A stretch of 17,041 nt of DNA, taken from positions 1-17,041 of the forward strand of contig JAZNNW010000103.1 in the NCBI GenBank assembly GCA_045580485.1, given 5' to 3'. The notes below the pieces were generated by a model, which ran no database searches, was not told the origin of the DNA, and worked only from the letters and a program-made list of their open reading frames with translations. Every line of letters begins with the position of its first letter. Position 1 is the first letter of the stretch. Made by a program: the position numbers and the translations under genes. The stretch is from Avoscillospira sp045580485 (lineage in GTDB: Bacteria; Bacillota; Clostridia; Oscillospirales; Oscillospiraceae). This document shows positions 6,728 to 12,992 of the stretch, in pieces.

Positions 6728-6771
6728 GGAATGAACGGGGCATCCCCGATTTCTTTCAGGAGGTCATTTCT

Positions 6772-6909
6772 ATGAATTGCAATTCCAACGGTCTTTGCGG
6801 TTTTGGCGGCAACAACTGGTGGTGGATCATCATTCTGATCCTGTTGGTCTGCAACAACGGCGGCTACGGCAACAGCGGCTGCTGCGACAACAACTGCGGC
6901 TGCTGCTAA
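6772..6909 (+). CDS. 45-residue Cys/Asn/Gly-rich single-span protein (YjcZ-like sporulation peptide)
   Basis: A small gene with a strong AGGAGG (6758-6763) 8 bases before its ATG. Layout: MNCNSNGLCGFGGNN (1-15), a membrane-type segment WWWIIILILLV (16-26), then a Cys/Asn/Gly tail ending CCDNNCGCC. It has 8 cysteines (3, 9, 27, 37, 38, 42, 44, 45), four of them in two CC pairs. The Gly/Asn-rich, Trp-Ile-Leu-core design resembles the YjcZ/coat-associated short peptides of spore formers, but the cysteine-rich tail is unusual for them. A role in crosslinked coat or membrane layers is inference. It follows pdaA by 81 bp and is closed by a strong terminator, which supports it being a real transcript. 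Confidence 0.75.
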   Translation: MNCNSNGLCGFGGNNWWWIIILILLVCNNGGYGNSGCCDNNCGCC

Positions 6910-6920
6910 AGCGGTACATG

Positions 6921-6949
6921 AAAAACTCCGGGGCAACCCGGAGTTTTTT
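6921..6949 (+). terminator. Terminator of the small Cys-rich gene
   Basis: CTCCGGG, a GCAA (GNRA) tetraloop, CCCGGAG and T6, with a matching A-run upstream. It begins 12 bases past the stop. Confidence 0.9.
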
Positions 6950-6989
6950 GTTATCATCGCAAGAAATAAAGCTTCCCTGAGAAGTGTGT

Positions 6990-7012
6990 GAAATCCGCCA
7001 TTGGCGGATTTC
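6990..7012. repeat. 10-bp inverted repeat (hairpin)
   Basis: GAAATCCGCC, a 3-base loop, then GGCGGATTTC, perfect. No T-run follows on the plus strand. Confidence 0.75.
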
Positions 7013-7024
7013 AGCCTCCGGCGG

Positions 7025-7056
7025 CCAATACTTTTGGCAAGTCCCAAAAGTATTGG
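7025..7056. repeat. 13-bp inverted repeat (hairpin)
   Basis: CCAATACTTTTGG, a 6-base loop, then CCAAAAGTATTGG, perfect. It is only 12 bases after the previous hairpin, suggesting a compound element. Confidence 0.75.
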
Positions 7057-7067
7057 ATGAAAAAGAC

Positions 7068-7157
7068 TGTGGGGGAGAGCGTTGTCCGGAATTTGTGATC
7101 GTTTTTGCCTATGTAATCGTTCTGCATCACATCACAAATTAGCCACTCTCCCCCACA
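7068..7157. repeat. Nested inverted repeat of 90 bp
   Basis: Outer arms TGTGGGGGAGAG (7068-7079) and CTCTCCCCCACA (7146-7157) are perfect over 12 bp. Inner arms AATTTGTGAT (7090-7099) and ATCACAAATT (7131-7140) are perfect over 10 bp. The joint structure could fold into one long interrupted hairpin, as in miniature repeat elements or structured RNAs. Confidence 0.7.
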
Positions 7158-7214
7158 CCCCCTCCCGGCTTCTTGTCGTTTCTCTGGGTAGTGGTCGATG
7201 AATCTGACATGTTA

Positions 7215-7246
7215 GTCATTGCGAGCAACGAAGTTGCGTGACAATC
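7215..7246. repeat. TCATTGCGAG...GTGACAATC palindromic intergenic repeat
   Basis: 32 bp: GTCATTGCGA, then GCAAC-GAA-GTTGC hairpin core, then GTGACAATC. The ends pair imperfectly (ATTG with CAAT). It resembles the dispersed TCATTGCGAG...CGTGGCAATC repeats seen between genes in many bacteria. Copy number cannot be assessed from one copy. Confidence 0.55.
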
Positions 7247-7255
7247 CGTTATCCC

Positions 7256-7290
7256 CATTCTGCATTCTGCATTTTGCATTTTCCATTCTC
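7256..7290. repeat. Five tandem CATTYTS heptamers
   Basis: Five back-to-back 7-mers: CATTCTG, CATTCTG, CATTTTG, CATTTTC, CATTCTC. The third and fourth units provide the -35-like TTGCAT of the zupT promoter, so repeat number could change promoter spacing. Confidence 0.75.
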
Positions 7291-7301
7291 CGTGGTATAA
7301 T
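7274..7301 (+). promoter_or_regulatory. Sigma-A promoter of the ZIP transporter gene
   Basis: TTGCAT (7274-7279), 16 bases, then TATAAT (7296-7301) preceded by TGG, giving an extended -10. The start codon is 26 bases downstream, with GGAGG at 7316-7320. Confidence 0.65.
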
Positions 7302-7327
7302 AAAGAAAAACCCCCGGAGGTCTTTTT

Positions 7328-8083
7328 ATGCGAATGGTACTCTTAACTGCCATCGGCGTGGGCGGTGCGACCTGTATCGGTGCGCTCCTTGGCTTTATCT
7401 TTAAGAAAATTTCCCACCGCTTCAGCGATCTGGTCTTGGCCTTTGCTGCCGGTATCATGCTGGCGGCAGCCGTGTTGGGTTTGATTTTGCCCTCTCTGGA
7501 ACACGGCGGCATCGGTCTGCCCATCACTGTGGCAGGTATCTTCTGCGGTGCCCTGTGCCTCAATCTCATGGACAGGCTGGTTCCCCATTTGCACCGGCTC
7601 TCCGGTGTGGACACGGAAAGCCATCCCGGCCAGTCGGAACGGCTGGGCAAAGTTCTGCTGTTCGTCATGGCTATCGCCATCCACAACCTGCCGGAAGGCA
7701 TTGCAGCCGGCGTGGGCTTCGGCACCGGCAACACCGGTGAAGCCATGACCATTGCCGCCGGCATCGCTCTGCAAAACATCCCCGAAGGCATGGTCATCAT
7801 TGCTCCCATGCTGGCTGCCGGTATGAAGCCGGGGCGGACCTTCCTTATTGCCATCATGACCGGTGTGGTGGAAGTCATCGGTACCATGCTTGGTTATTTG
7901 GCTGTTTCCGTGTCCACCGCCATTTTGCCCTTTGCCCTGGCCTTTGCAGGCGGTACCATGCTCTACATCATCAGTGATGAAATGATCCCCGAGACCCACC
8001 ACAACGGTGGTGAGCGAGGCTCCACCTATGCCCTGCTTGCAGGCTTCTGCCTCATGTTGGCAATGGTGCATTATCTCGAGTAA
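7328..8083 (+). CDS. zupT: ZIP family divalent metal transporter (ZupT-like)
   Basis: 251-residue integral membrane protein with about eight hydrophobic segments. It imports Zn2+ and often Fe2+ or Mn2+ by facilitated transport across the cytoplasmic membrane. The two metal-site motifs are intact: HNLPEG in TM4 (119-124) and QNIPEG in TM5 (149-154). Glu183 in VVEVIG on the next helix and SDEMIPETHH near 216-225 also fit the family. The cytosolic loop between TM3 and TM4 (about 86-105) has only a few histidines, so it is not a large His-rich sensor. The ATG has GGAGG 7 bases upstream. It is a single-gene unit with its own promoter and a bidirectional terminator. Substrate is not decidable from sequence. 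The symbol follows the family, not proven function. Confidence 0.9.
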   Translation: MRMVLLTAIGVGGATCIGALLGFIFKKISHRFSDLVLAFAAGIMLAAAVLGLILPSLEHGGIGLPITVAGIFCGALCLNLMDRLVPHLHRLSGVDTESHPGQSERLGKVLLFVMAIAIHNLPEGIAAGVGFGTGNTGEAMTIAAGIALQNIPEGMVIIAPMLAAGMKPGRTFLIAIMTGVVEVIGTMLGYLAVSVSTAILPFALAFAGGTMLYIISDEMIPETHHNGGERGSTYALLAGFCLMLAMVHYLE

Positions 8084-8085
8084 AA

Positions 8086-8118
8086 AAGAAAAACTCCTCA
8101 ACTTTCGTTGAGGAGTTT
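8086..8118. terminator. Bidirectional terminator between the ZIP gene and tRNA-Thr
   Basis: ACTCCTCAAC, a 4-base loop, then GTTGAGGAGT, a 10-bp stem. T4 follows on the plus strand and T5CT6 on the minus strand, so it can end both the transporter mRNA and the tRNA transcript arriving from the right. Confidence 0.85.
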
Positions 8119-8194
8119 TGGAGCTGTTAGGCAGATTTGAACTGCCGACCTCGTCATTACCAATGACGCGCTCTACCGACTGAGCTATAACAGC
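8119..8194 (-). tRNA. tRNA-Thr (anticodon GGT)
   Basis: 76 bases including an encoded CCA. Acceptor GCTGTTA pairs with TAACAGC. D-arm AGCTCAGTCGGTAGAGC is present, anticodon stem CGTCA/TGACG surrounds loop TTGGTAA with anticodon GGT, and the T-arm carries GTTCAAATC. It reads Thr codons ACC and ACU. The gene is intact, with a consensus promoter just upstream and a terminator at its 3' end. Confidence 0.95.
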
Positions 8195-8214
8195 ATCTCG
8201 CAATCAGCCTCATC

Positions 8215-8243
8215 ATTATACCCATGCCCCACCAAATTGTCAA
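8215..8243 (-). promoter_or_regulatory. Perfect consensus sigma-A promoter of tRNA-Thr
   Basis: TTGACA (8238-8243), exactly 17 bases, TATAAT (8215-8220). The tRNA 5' end lies 21 bases downstream. Perfect hexamers fit a constitutive stable-RNA gene. Confidence 0.9.
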
Positions 8244-8249
8244 GTACAA

Positions 8250-8290
8250 ATTTCAAAAAATTTCGCCGGAGGTAAAATTACCTCCGGCGG
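8250..8290 (-). terminator. Terminator of the MBOAT-DHHW operon
   Basis: CGCCGGAGGTAA and TTACCTCCGGCG form a 12-bp stem with a 2-base centre, followed on the minus strand by an AT-rich tail with T6. It begins 7 bases past the DHHW gene's stop. Confidence 0.85.
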
Positions 8291-8296
8291 TTATTT

Positions 8297-9700
8297 TTAC
8301 TGCACTCCGGCCAGCCGATTCAGATAACTGACATAGGAATCGCTGCTGACCATAAAGGGATAGTTGATGACGATCAGATCATCCACACCCTGCTGGGCAG
8401 CCAAATCTGCAAGGTTCAGACTGGGCTTACCGTCACGGTTGAACTCTCTGGGATCGATGACGATGATTTTGCTGTAATGGCTGGTGAGGAAGGGCACAAA
8501 GGCGTTGCCGTAGGACTCCTTCAGCACCATGCAAACAGGTCCGTCCACCTCTGTTTCCACTGTTGCGGCAGGATGGTCACCGCCCAGGAAGCAGAGATAC
8601 TTATTGCTCTGATCTTCCGTAATGCCCTGATAGACCACACTGACGGGATAAGCCGTGGAATTTTCCAGATCCGCATCGGCATAATAGGCAGCACTGGTCT
8701 CCACCACAGGCAGATAATAAGTCAAGGTATCGGGATTGTTTCTCAGTACATCGCTCTGAGGATACTGGGAAGTCCAGCCATACATAGAGCCAAGGAAGCC
8801 CGTATACTGACCGGTCTCAAAATCCTCCAGAGGCACAGGCTCCCAGCCCAGACTTTCGCAGAAAGCCGTGTAGGCATAATAAGCGCCCAACTGGGTCCAA
8901 TGGTGGTCTGTACGGAAATAGATGTACTCATCCTTATGGGCTTTCAGCTTGGAGAAGGCATCCACCGTCACGATACTGTCCATCATAGAGCCGTAACACA
9001 ACTCGATCATGGCCTTCTGGTCGCTGACGCCGGTGTGCATATCCTTGGGCGAATAGAACTGGGCCGCATTGGGGGTCAGCAGGGAGATGACCCGGACATT
9101 TTCACCCAGTGCCGTTTGGAGATTGCCCACGGCATCTGCATAGGAAATGACTATGGAATCTGTGGCGTAGGGCACATCCATGGCCCGGTCGCCGACGATG
9201 ATGACGGAGCCGGCAGAAGTGTATTCCAGATTCTCTGTCTCATCCACTTCTTCCTCTTCCTCTATCGGATCTTCTACGATAGGTTCTTCCGGCACTTCCT
9301 CCACAGGCACTTCATCGGGATTCACAACAGGCTGTGCGTCCTCTTCCGGTGGTATCTGCTCCGGGATCGGCTCCAGGGCCTGTCCGCCATGTTCGGCGCC
9401 GCCCTGGTAATCCAGCACCAGCAGATTTTCCTGTCCGCCGCCGAAGTGATAGAAGCCATTGAGTTTCTGATTGGCCTTCAGCAGCAGCTCTCTGCCGGGG
9501 AAGGTGTCGGAATAATAGGTCTCCATCTGACCAAGATAGCTGCCATCCAGTAAGGCAGACCAGGAGAACTCCGGCAGAGCCGCCAGTTTCCTGTTTTCCG
9601 TTTTGGACTCTGTGGCATCCACATCTGCCAGAGACACGATGCCCACAGCAGCCGCTGCCAGAACCAGCGCAGAGAGCAGTACAATATAAAGTTTTTTCAA
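8297..9700 (-). CDS. DHHW family extracytoplasmic protein, partner of the MBOAT acyltransferase
   Basis: 467 residues. A signal anchor at about 4-25 targets it outside the membrane. A strongly acidic, Pro/Glu-rich linker (about 108-158) splits the sequence before an SGNH-like domain that carries the name-giving DHHW at 265-268 (RTDHHWTQLGAYYAY) and KESYGN at 394-399. By analogy with AlgX/AlgJ O-acetyltransferases, the Asp/His of DHHW and Ser396 would form the catalytic set. That is inference from motif order. It lies 16 bp downstream of the MBOAT gene. Together such pairs move acetyl groups across the membrane and onto a secreted or cell-wall polysaccharide. No glycosyltransferase is adjacent, so the polymer is unknown. 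The acidic linker is probably a flexible wall spacer. Confidence 0.88.
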   Translation of the reverse strand: MKKLYIVLLSALVLAAAAVGIVSLADVDATESKTENRKLAALPEFSWSALLDGSYLGQMETYYSDTFPGRELLLKANQKLNGFYHFGGGQENLLVLDYQGGAEHGGQALEPIPEQIPPEEDAQPVVNPDEVPVEEVPEEPIVEDPIEEEEEVDETENLEYTSAGSVIIVGDRAMDVPYATDSIVISYADAVGNLQTALGENVRVISLLTPNAAQFYSPKDMHTGVSDQKAMIELCYGSMMDSIVTVDAFSKLKAHKDEYIYFRTDHHWTQLGAYYAYTAFCESLGWEPVPLEDFETGQYTGFLGSMYGWTSQYPQSDVLRNNPDTLTYYLPVVETSAAYYADADLENSTAYPVSVVYQGITEDQSNKYLCFLGGDHPAATVETEVDGPVCMVLKESYGNAFVPFLTSHYSKIIVIDPREFNRDGKPSLNLADLAAQQGVDDLIVINYPFMVSSDSYVSYLNRLAGVQ

Positions 9701-9716
9701 GAGACTGCCCTCCTTT

Positions 9717-11135
9717 TTAGAATCGGTAATACAAAAATGCGCTGAAGCCGCTGCCCACCAGAGAAATAGTGGAAAGCACCAGCAATGTCACACAGAACAC
9801 AAAGGTAACAACGGTATAGAGCTTCTGTTTGGGACCGCCGGGCTCCTTTTCTGCACAGACCAATCCAAACAGATCTGCCGCCAGCCGGGGCAGAGGCGTA
9901 GAGCCAACAATGCACAGAAGCAGAAGAGGCAGATTGTTCACCAGCATGATCCGGGTCTCGGTGTTCCAGAAACCGCCGCCGGCAAAGCCGAACATGGCAG
10001 CAAAGGCCTGACCCAGCCGACCGAAATCGGTAAAATAGAAGATAGTCCAGCCGATGATCAGCAGGAACAGGGTAAACACCCGCCGAATAGCCTTGGGAAC
10101 AGCCTTCAGCTTGGGCAGCAGAGGCTTTTCGATGAGCAGCAGCACGAAGAAGTACAGACCCCACAGCAGGAAATTCCAGCTGGCTCCATGCCAGAGACCC
10201 GTAAGACCCCAGGTAATGAGCAGATTGAAATTGCGGTGACGGCGGTTGCCGCCCAGAGGAATGTAAACATAGTCCCTAAAGAAGGTGCTGAGGGAGATAT
10301 GCCATCGCCGCCAGAAATCTGTGATGGAAAACGCCGTGTAGGGCAGGCGGAAGTTTTCCTGAAAACGGAAACCGAACACACGGCCAAGACCGATGGCCAT
10401 ATCGGAATAGCCGGAGAAATCAAAGTAGATCTGGAAGGCGAACATAATGACGCCCAGCCAGGTTCCAACCACTGTGTTGGTAGTCAGAGCACCGTCCAGC
10501 AGCTTGGAGGCCACACCGAAGGCATGGTCTGCGATGAGAATCTTCTTGCCCAGACCGGTTGCAAAGCGGATGAGACCGTAGAACAGATCCTCTCCTGTGG
10601 TCTTGCGGTCATCCATCTGCATTTCGATATCGGCATAACGGACGATGGGACCGGCGATGAGCTGTGGGAACATAGAGATGTACATAAGGAACTTGAGATA
10701 GGACTTCTGCACCTGCACCTGACCACGGTACACATCCACCACATAGCTCATGGCCTGGAAGGTGAAGAAGGAGATACCGATGGGCAGAGCGATCTGCGGC
10801 ACAGGGATCTGCAATGTCGTCAGCTGATTGAAGCTGTCCACCAGCAGACCGGCATACTTGAATACACCAAGTGCCAGCAGGTTCACCGTTACCGCCAATG
10901 CCAGCAGCCGTTTTTTCTTTTTCTCGTCTCCATTGCCCATGCAGCGACCCATGGCATAATTAAAAGACGCAGAGGCGATGAGCAAAAACACATAAACCGG
11001 CTCACCCCAGGCATAAAAAACCAGGCTGAACAGGACAAGAACCAAATTTTTCGCCGCCATGGACCGGAAACAGAAATATGCCGCCAGACACGCAGGCAGG
11101 AAGAGATATAAAAAGATCAAACTGGAAAATACCAC
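9717..11135 (-). CDS. MBOAT family membrane O-acyltransferase (AlgI/DltB-like)
   Basis: 472 residues from the GTG at 11135, giving the usual family N-terminus VVFSSLIFLYLFLP. An in-frame TTG at 11192 would add 19 residues, but the AAAGGAG there is only one base away, so I prefer the GTG although its ribosome site is weak. It is a multi-pass membrane protein with MBOAT motifs: FDFSGYSDMAIGLGR, WRRWHISLSTFFRDY (first conserved His, about 279) and GLWHGASWNF (catalytic His about 316). It transfers an acyl, probably acetyl, group across the membrane to the DHHW partner just downstream. AlgI-type alginate acetylation is the closest model; DltB-type D-alanylation is less likely because no dltACD genes are present. 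A weak promoter lies upstream at 11260-11287. Confidence 0.88.
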   Translation of the reverse strand: MVFSSLIFLYLFLPACLAAYFCFRSMAAKNLVLVLFSLVFYAWGEPVYVFLLIASASFNYAMGRCMGNGDEKKKKRLLALAVTVNLLALGVFKYAGLLVDSFNQLTTLQIPVPQIALPIGISFFTFQAMSYVVDVYRGQVQVQKSYLKFLMYISMFPQLIAGPIVRYADIEMQMDDRKTTGEDLFYGLIRFATGLGKKILIADHAFGVASKLLDGALTTNTVVGTWLGVIMFAFQIYFDFSGYSDMAIGLGRVFGFRFQENFRLPYTAFSITDFWRRWHISLSTFFRDYVYIPLGGNRRHRNFNLLITWGLTGLWHGASWNFLLWGLYFFVLLLIEKPLLPKLKAVPKAIRRVFTLFLLIIGWTIFYFTDFGRLGQAFAAMFGFAGGGFWNTETRIMLVNNLPLLLLCIVGSTPLPRLAADLFGLVCAEKEPGGPKQKLYTVVTFVFCVTLLVLSTISLVGSGFSAFLYYRF

Positions 11136-11259
11136 GGCAATGAAACCCCACTCAAAAGCATTTACATAATTACTGCCCTTATAATCTATCAAACTCCTTT
11201 CATATTTGCAAGACCTTTTTCAACAAATTTCGACATAAAATTCTTATTGTGACAAATTT

Positions 11260-11287
11260 GTAATATTCTGCACGGATTTTATGACAA
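11260..11287 (-). promoter_or_regulatory. Weak candidate promoter of the MBOAT-DHHW operon
   Basis: TTGTCA (11282-11287), 16 bases, then TATTAC (11260-11265), which leaves a leader of about 120 bases before the GTG. The AT-rich context allows alternatives, so this is tentative. Confidence 0.35.
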
Positions 11288-11427
11288 AATAGTTACATTT
11301 TTGCCAATTTCAGGTTCCGTTTACCACAAGTCCCCTTTTCGTCTCTATGTTGTTATTGATTTACATAATATTTTTCATAATTTTTATGAGCTATGGCACA
11401 ACAGCTTGGGGCAAACGGTCCCTTCAC

Positions 11428-11439
11428 CCCTATATAGGG
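11428..11439. promoter_or_regulatory. 12-bp palindrome CCCTATATAGGG
   Basis: A perfect palindrome about 55 bases upstream of the deoR-family -35 box. It could be an operator for the divergent genes. There is no second copy in this gap to support that. Confidence 0.25.
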
Positions 11440-11494
11440 TATTCCGTACCGAAAAATCCCCTCCGAAACCGGGATGGTTTTTCCTGTTTCACCC

Positions 11495-11523
11495 TTGTAT
11501 TTATGAAAAAGCCATGCTATAAT
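11495..11523 (+). promoter_or_regulatory. Sigma-A promoter of the DeoR-family regulator
   Basis: TTGTAT (11495-11500), 17 bases, then TATAAT (11518-11523), 49 bases upstream of the ATG. Confidence 0.75.
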
Positions 11524-11572
11524 CATGTTGATTTTTGTGGTTTTTACCCAAAGCCGTAAAGGAGACAATGTC

Positions 11573-12337
11573 ATGCTTGCCATCGAACGGAAAAATGAGA
11601 TTATGAATAAGCTCCGCCTGGAGCAGCGTGTTCTGGTCAGCGAACTGGCCATCCATTACGGCGTTACGGAAGAAACCATCCGCCGTGATCTGGATAAACT
11701 GGAAAAAGAAGGCTATGCCACCAAGACCTACGGCGGCGCCATCTGGGGCAACAGCCTCAAGACCGACCTGAGCTACACCATCCGCAACAAGACCAATGTG
11801 GAAGCCAAGACCGCCATCGCCAAGCGAATCGCCTCCATGATCCATGACGGCGACCATCTGATGCTGGACGACAGCTCCACTTCCCTTTTTGTTGCCAAGC
11901 AGCTGAAAGATAAAAAAAATCTGACCGTCATCACCTATTCCGTGGAGATCGTGGTAGAACTTTCCGGCGTGGAGGGCTTTACCATCCTGTGCACCGGCGG
12001 TCAGCTCCGCCCCACTTCTCTGGCTCTGGACGGTTTCCAGGTGCCTCAGATCCTCTCCAAGTTCCATGTGGACAAGGCCATCATTTCCTGCAAGGGCATT
12101 GACCCGGAGGCGGGCATCACCGACTCCTCCGAGCAGAACGCCATTTCCAAGCAGGCCATGATCAAAGCTGCCCGGCAGACCATCCTTGCCATCGATGACA
12201 GCAAATTCGATAAGGTAGCTTTCACCCAGATCGCTCCCCTCACCGATTTGCAGCTGGTGGTCACCAACAGCAAACCGGCGGCAGCCTGGGAAACATACTT
12301 TGCCGACCACGACATCCCCTGCCTCTATTCAGAGTAA
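11573..12337 (+). CDS. DeoR/GlpR family transcriptional regulator
   Basis: 254 residues from the ATG at 11573, with AAAGGAG 8 bases upstream. An in-frame ATG 16 codons earlier lacks a ribosome site. The N-terminal winged helix-turn-helix (about 5-56) contains LVSELAIHYGVTEETIRRDL, the DeoR signature, followed by KTYGGA. The C-terminal sensor domain (about 74-230) has the DDSST (99-103) and FHVDKAIISCKGI motifs that resemble the sugar-phosphate isomerase fold and bind phosphorylated sugars. Such proteins usually repress sugar or nucleoside catabolic operons. No such operon is adjacent, although convergent rpiB is a pentose-phosphate gene. The target may be itself or distant genes. It shares a bidirectional terminator with rpiB. 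Confidence 0.92.
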   Translation: MLAIERKNEIMNKLRLEQRVLVSELAIHYGVTEETIRRDLDKLEKEGYATKTYGGAIWGNSLKTDLSYTIRNKTNVEAKTAIAKRIASMIHDGDHLMLDDSSTSLFVAKQLKDKKNLTVITYSVEIVVELSGVEGFTILCTGGQLRPTSLALDGFQVPQILSKFHVDKAIISCKGIDPEAGITDSSEQNAISKQAMIKAARQTILAIDDSKFDKVAFTQIAPLTDLQLVVTNSKPAAAWETYFADHDIPCLYSE

Positions 12338-12346
12338 TAAACAGAC

Positions 12347-12380
12347 AAAACCCGTGTCATCATTTGACGACACGGGTTTC
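12347..12380. terminator. Bidirectional terminator between deoR-family gene and rpiB
   Basis: AAACCCGTGTC and GACACGGGTTT pair over 11 bp, extended by TCA/TGA past one mismatch. It sits in the 54-bp gap of the convergent genes. Confidence 0.75.
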
Positions 12381-12391
12381 GTATTGCATAT

Positions 12392-12826
12392 TTACTTTTC
12401 GTAGCTCATGAGTTTTTCCACTCTGCGCTGATGGCGGCCGCCTTCAAACTCGGTACCCAGCCAGGTATCGATGATCTCCAGCGCCAGCATCTCGCCTACC
12501 ACACCGGCGCCAATGGCCATCATGTTGGTATCGTTATGCTGACGGGTCAGACGGGCAGACATGACATCGGACAGCAGGGCACAGCGGATGCCCTTGACCT
12601 TGTTGGCGGTGATGGACACGCCGATACCGGTGGTGCAAAGGACGATGCCCCGGTCACATTCACCGGCAGCCACAGCCTCAGCGGCAGGACCGGCAAAGTC
12701 GGGATAGTCACAGCTGTCGGTGGAGTAAGTACCGAAGTCCTTATACTCCAGACCCTTGGCTTCCAGATGCTTCTTCAGCTTTTCTTTCAGAGCGTATGCT
12801 CCATGGTCACATGCGATGGCGATCAT
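12392..12826 (-). CDS. rpiB: Ribose-5-phosphate isomerase B
   Basis: 144 residues from the ATG at 12826, with GGAGG 9 bases upstream. Five upstream codons overlap the ribosome site and were excluded. RpiB interconverts ribose 5-phosphate and ribulose 5-phosphate in the pentose phosphate pathway. Signature residues: ACDHGAY (Asp7, His8), YPDFA (41-45), LCTTGIGVSITANK with catalytic base Cys64 and the phosphate loop, RQHNDTN (95-101, His97) and the C-terminal GGRHQRR (129-135). A LacA/LacB galactose-6-phosphate isomerase is the main alternative, but those occur as paired genes and this is single. It has its own strong promoter. Confidence 0.93.
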   Translation of the reverse strand: MIAIACDHGAYALKEKLKKHLEAKGLEYKDFGTYSTDSCDYPDFAGPAAEAVAAGECDRGIVLCTTGIGVSITANKVKGIRCALLSDVMSARLTRQHNDTNMMAIGAGVVGEMLALEIIDTWLGTEFEGGRHQRRVEKLMSYEK

Positions 12827-12855
12827 ATTCGATCCCTCCAAATGATTTTTTCTAT

Positions 12856-12884
12856 ATTATAATAGATAGGGACAAAAATAACAA
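12856..12884 (-). promoter_or_regulatory. Sigma-A promoter of rpiB
   Basis: TTGTTA (12879-12884), 17 bases, TATAAT (12856-12861), 29 bases before the ATG. Confidence 0.75.
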
Positions 12885-12923
12885 GTGGGACATTTTTTAA
12901 TCTGGCCTTATAAAAATTTTCCA

Positions 12924-12949
12924 AACTGACTATTTATTTATGGTCAGTT
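12924..12949. promoter_or_regulatory. Inverted repeat over the pyridoxal kinase promoter (candidate operator)
   Basis: AACTGAC, 12 bases, GTCAGTT, perfect 7-bp arms covering the -35 region. The -10 TATAAT follows at 12955-12960. A poor -35 (ATTTAT) plus this repeat suggests a regulated promoter, either repressed by occlusion or needing an activator. The regulator is unknown. Confidence 0.5.
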
Positions 12950-12954
12950 CGTTA

Positions 12955-12960
12955 TATAAT
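12955..12960 (+). promoter_or_regulatory. -10 box of the pyridoxal kinase gene
   Basis: Perfect TATAAT 32 bases upstream of the ATG. No convincing -35 lies 16-18 bases away; an inverted repeat occupies that spot. Confidence 0.6.
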
Positions 12961-12992
12961 GATTGCAAACAAACAGAAATGGGGCGTATTCT

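Larger units (their letters stand above)
6950..7295. other. Repeat-rich intergenic stretch without a gene
   Basis: No credible coding region. It holds, in order, two tight hairpins, a larger nested inverted repeat, a palindromic TCATTGCGAG-type repeat and a heptamer tandem array (each listed separately). Base composition swings from AT-rich to C-rich. It looks like an accumulation site for small intergenic repeats between the pdaA and zupT units. Confidence 0.7.
11136..11494. other. AT-rich divergent intergenic region
   Basis: No gene seen. It holds the upstream segment of the MBOAT operon, a 12-bp palindrome CCCTATATAGGG (11428-11439) and a short hairpin-like AAACC-GGGAT-GGTTT (11465-11481), upstream of the deoR-family promoter. 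Short open frames here lack ribosome sites and known motifs. Confidence 0.6.

Noticed and set aside
7256..7290. Short regular repeats as a CRISPR array
   Set aside because: The units are 7-bp direct tandem copies without spacers, and no cas genes are near.
12392..12826. LacA/LacB galactose-6-phosphate isomerase instead of RpiB
   Set aside because: Lac isomerase is made of two adjacent subunit genes. This gene stands alone and has the RpiB Cys64 and C-terminal Arg/His motif.
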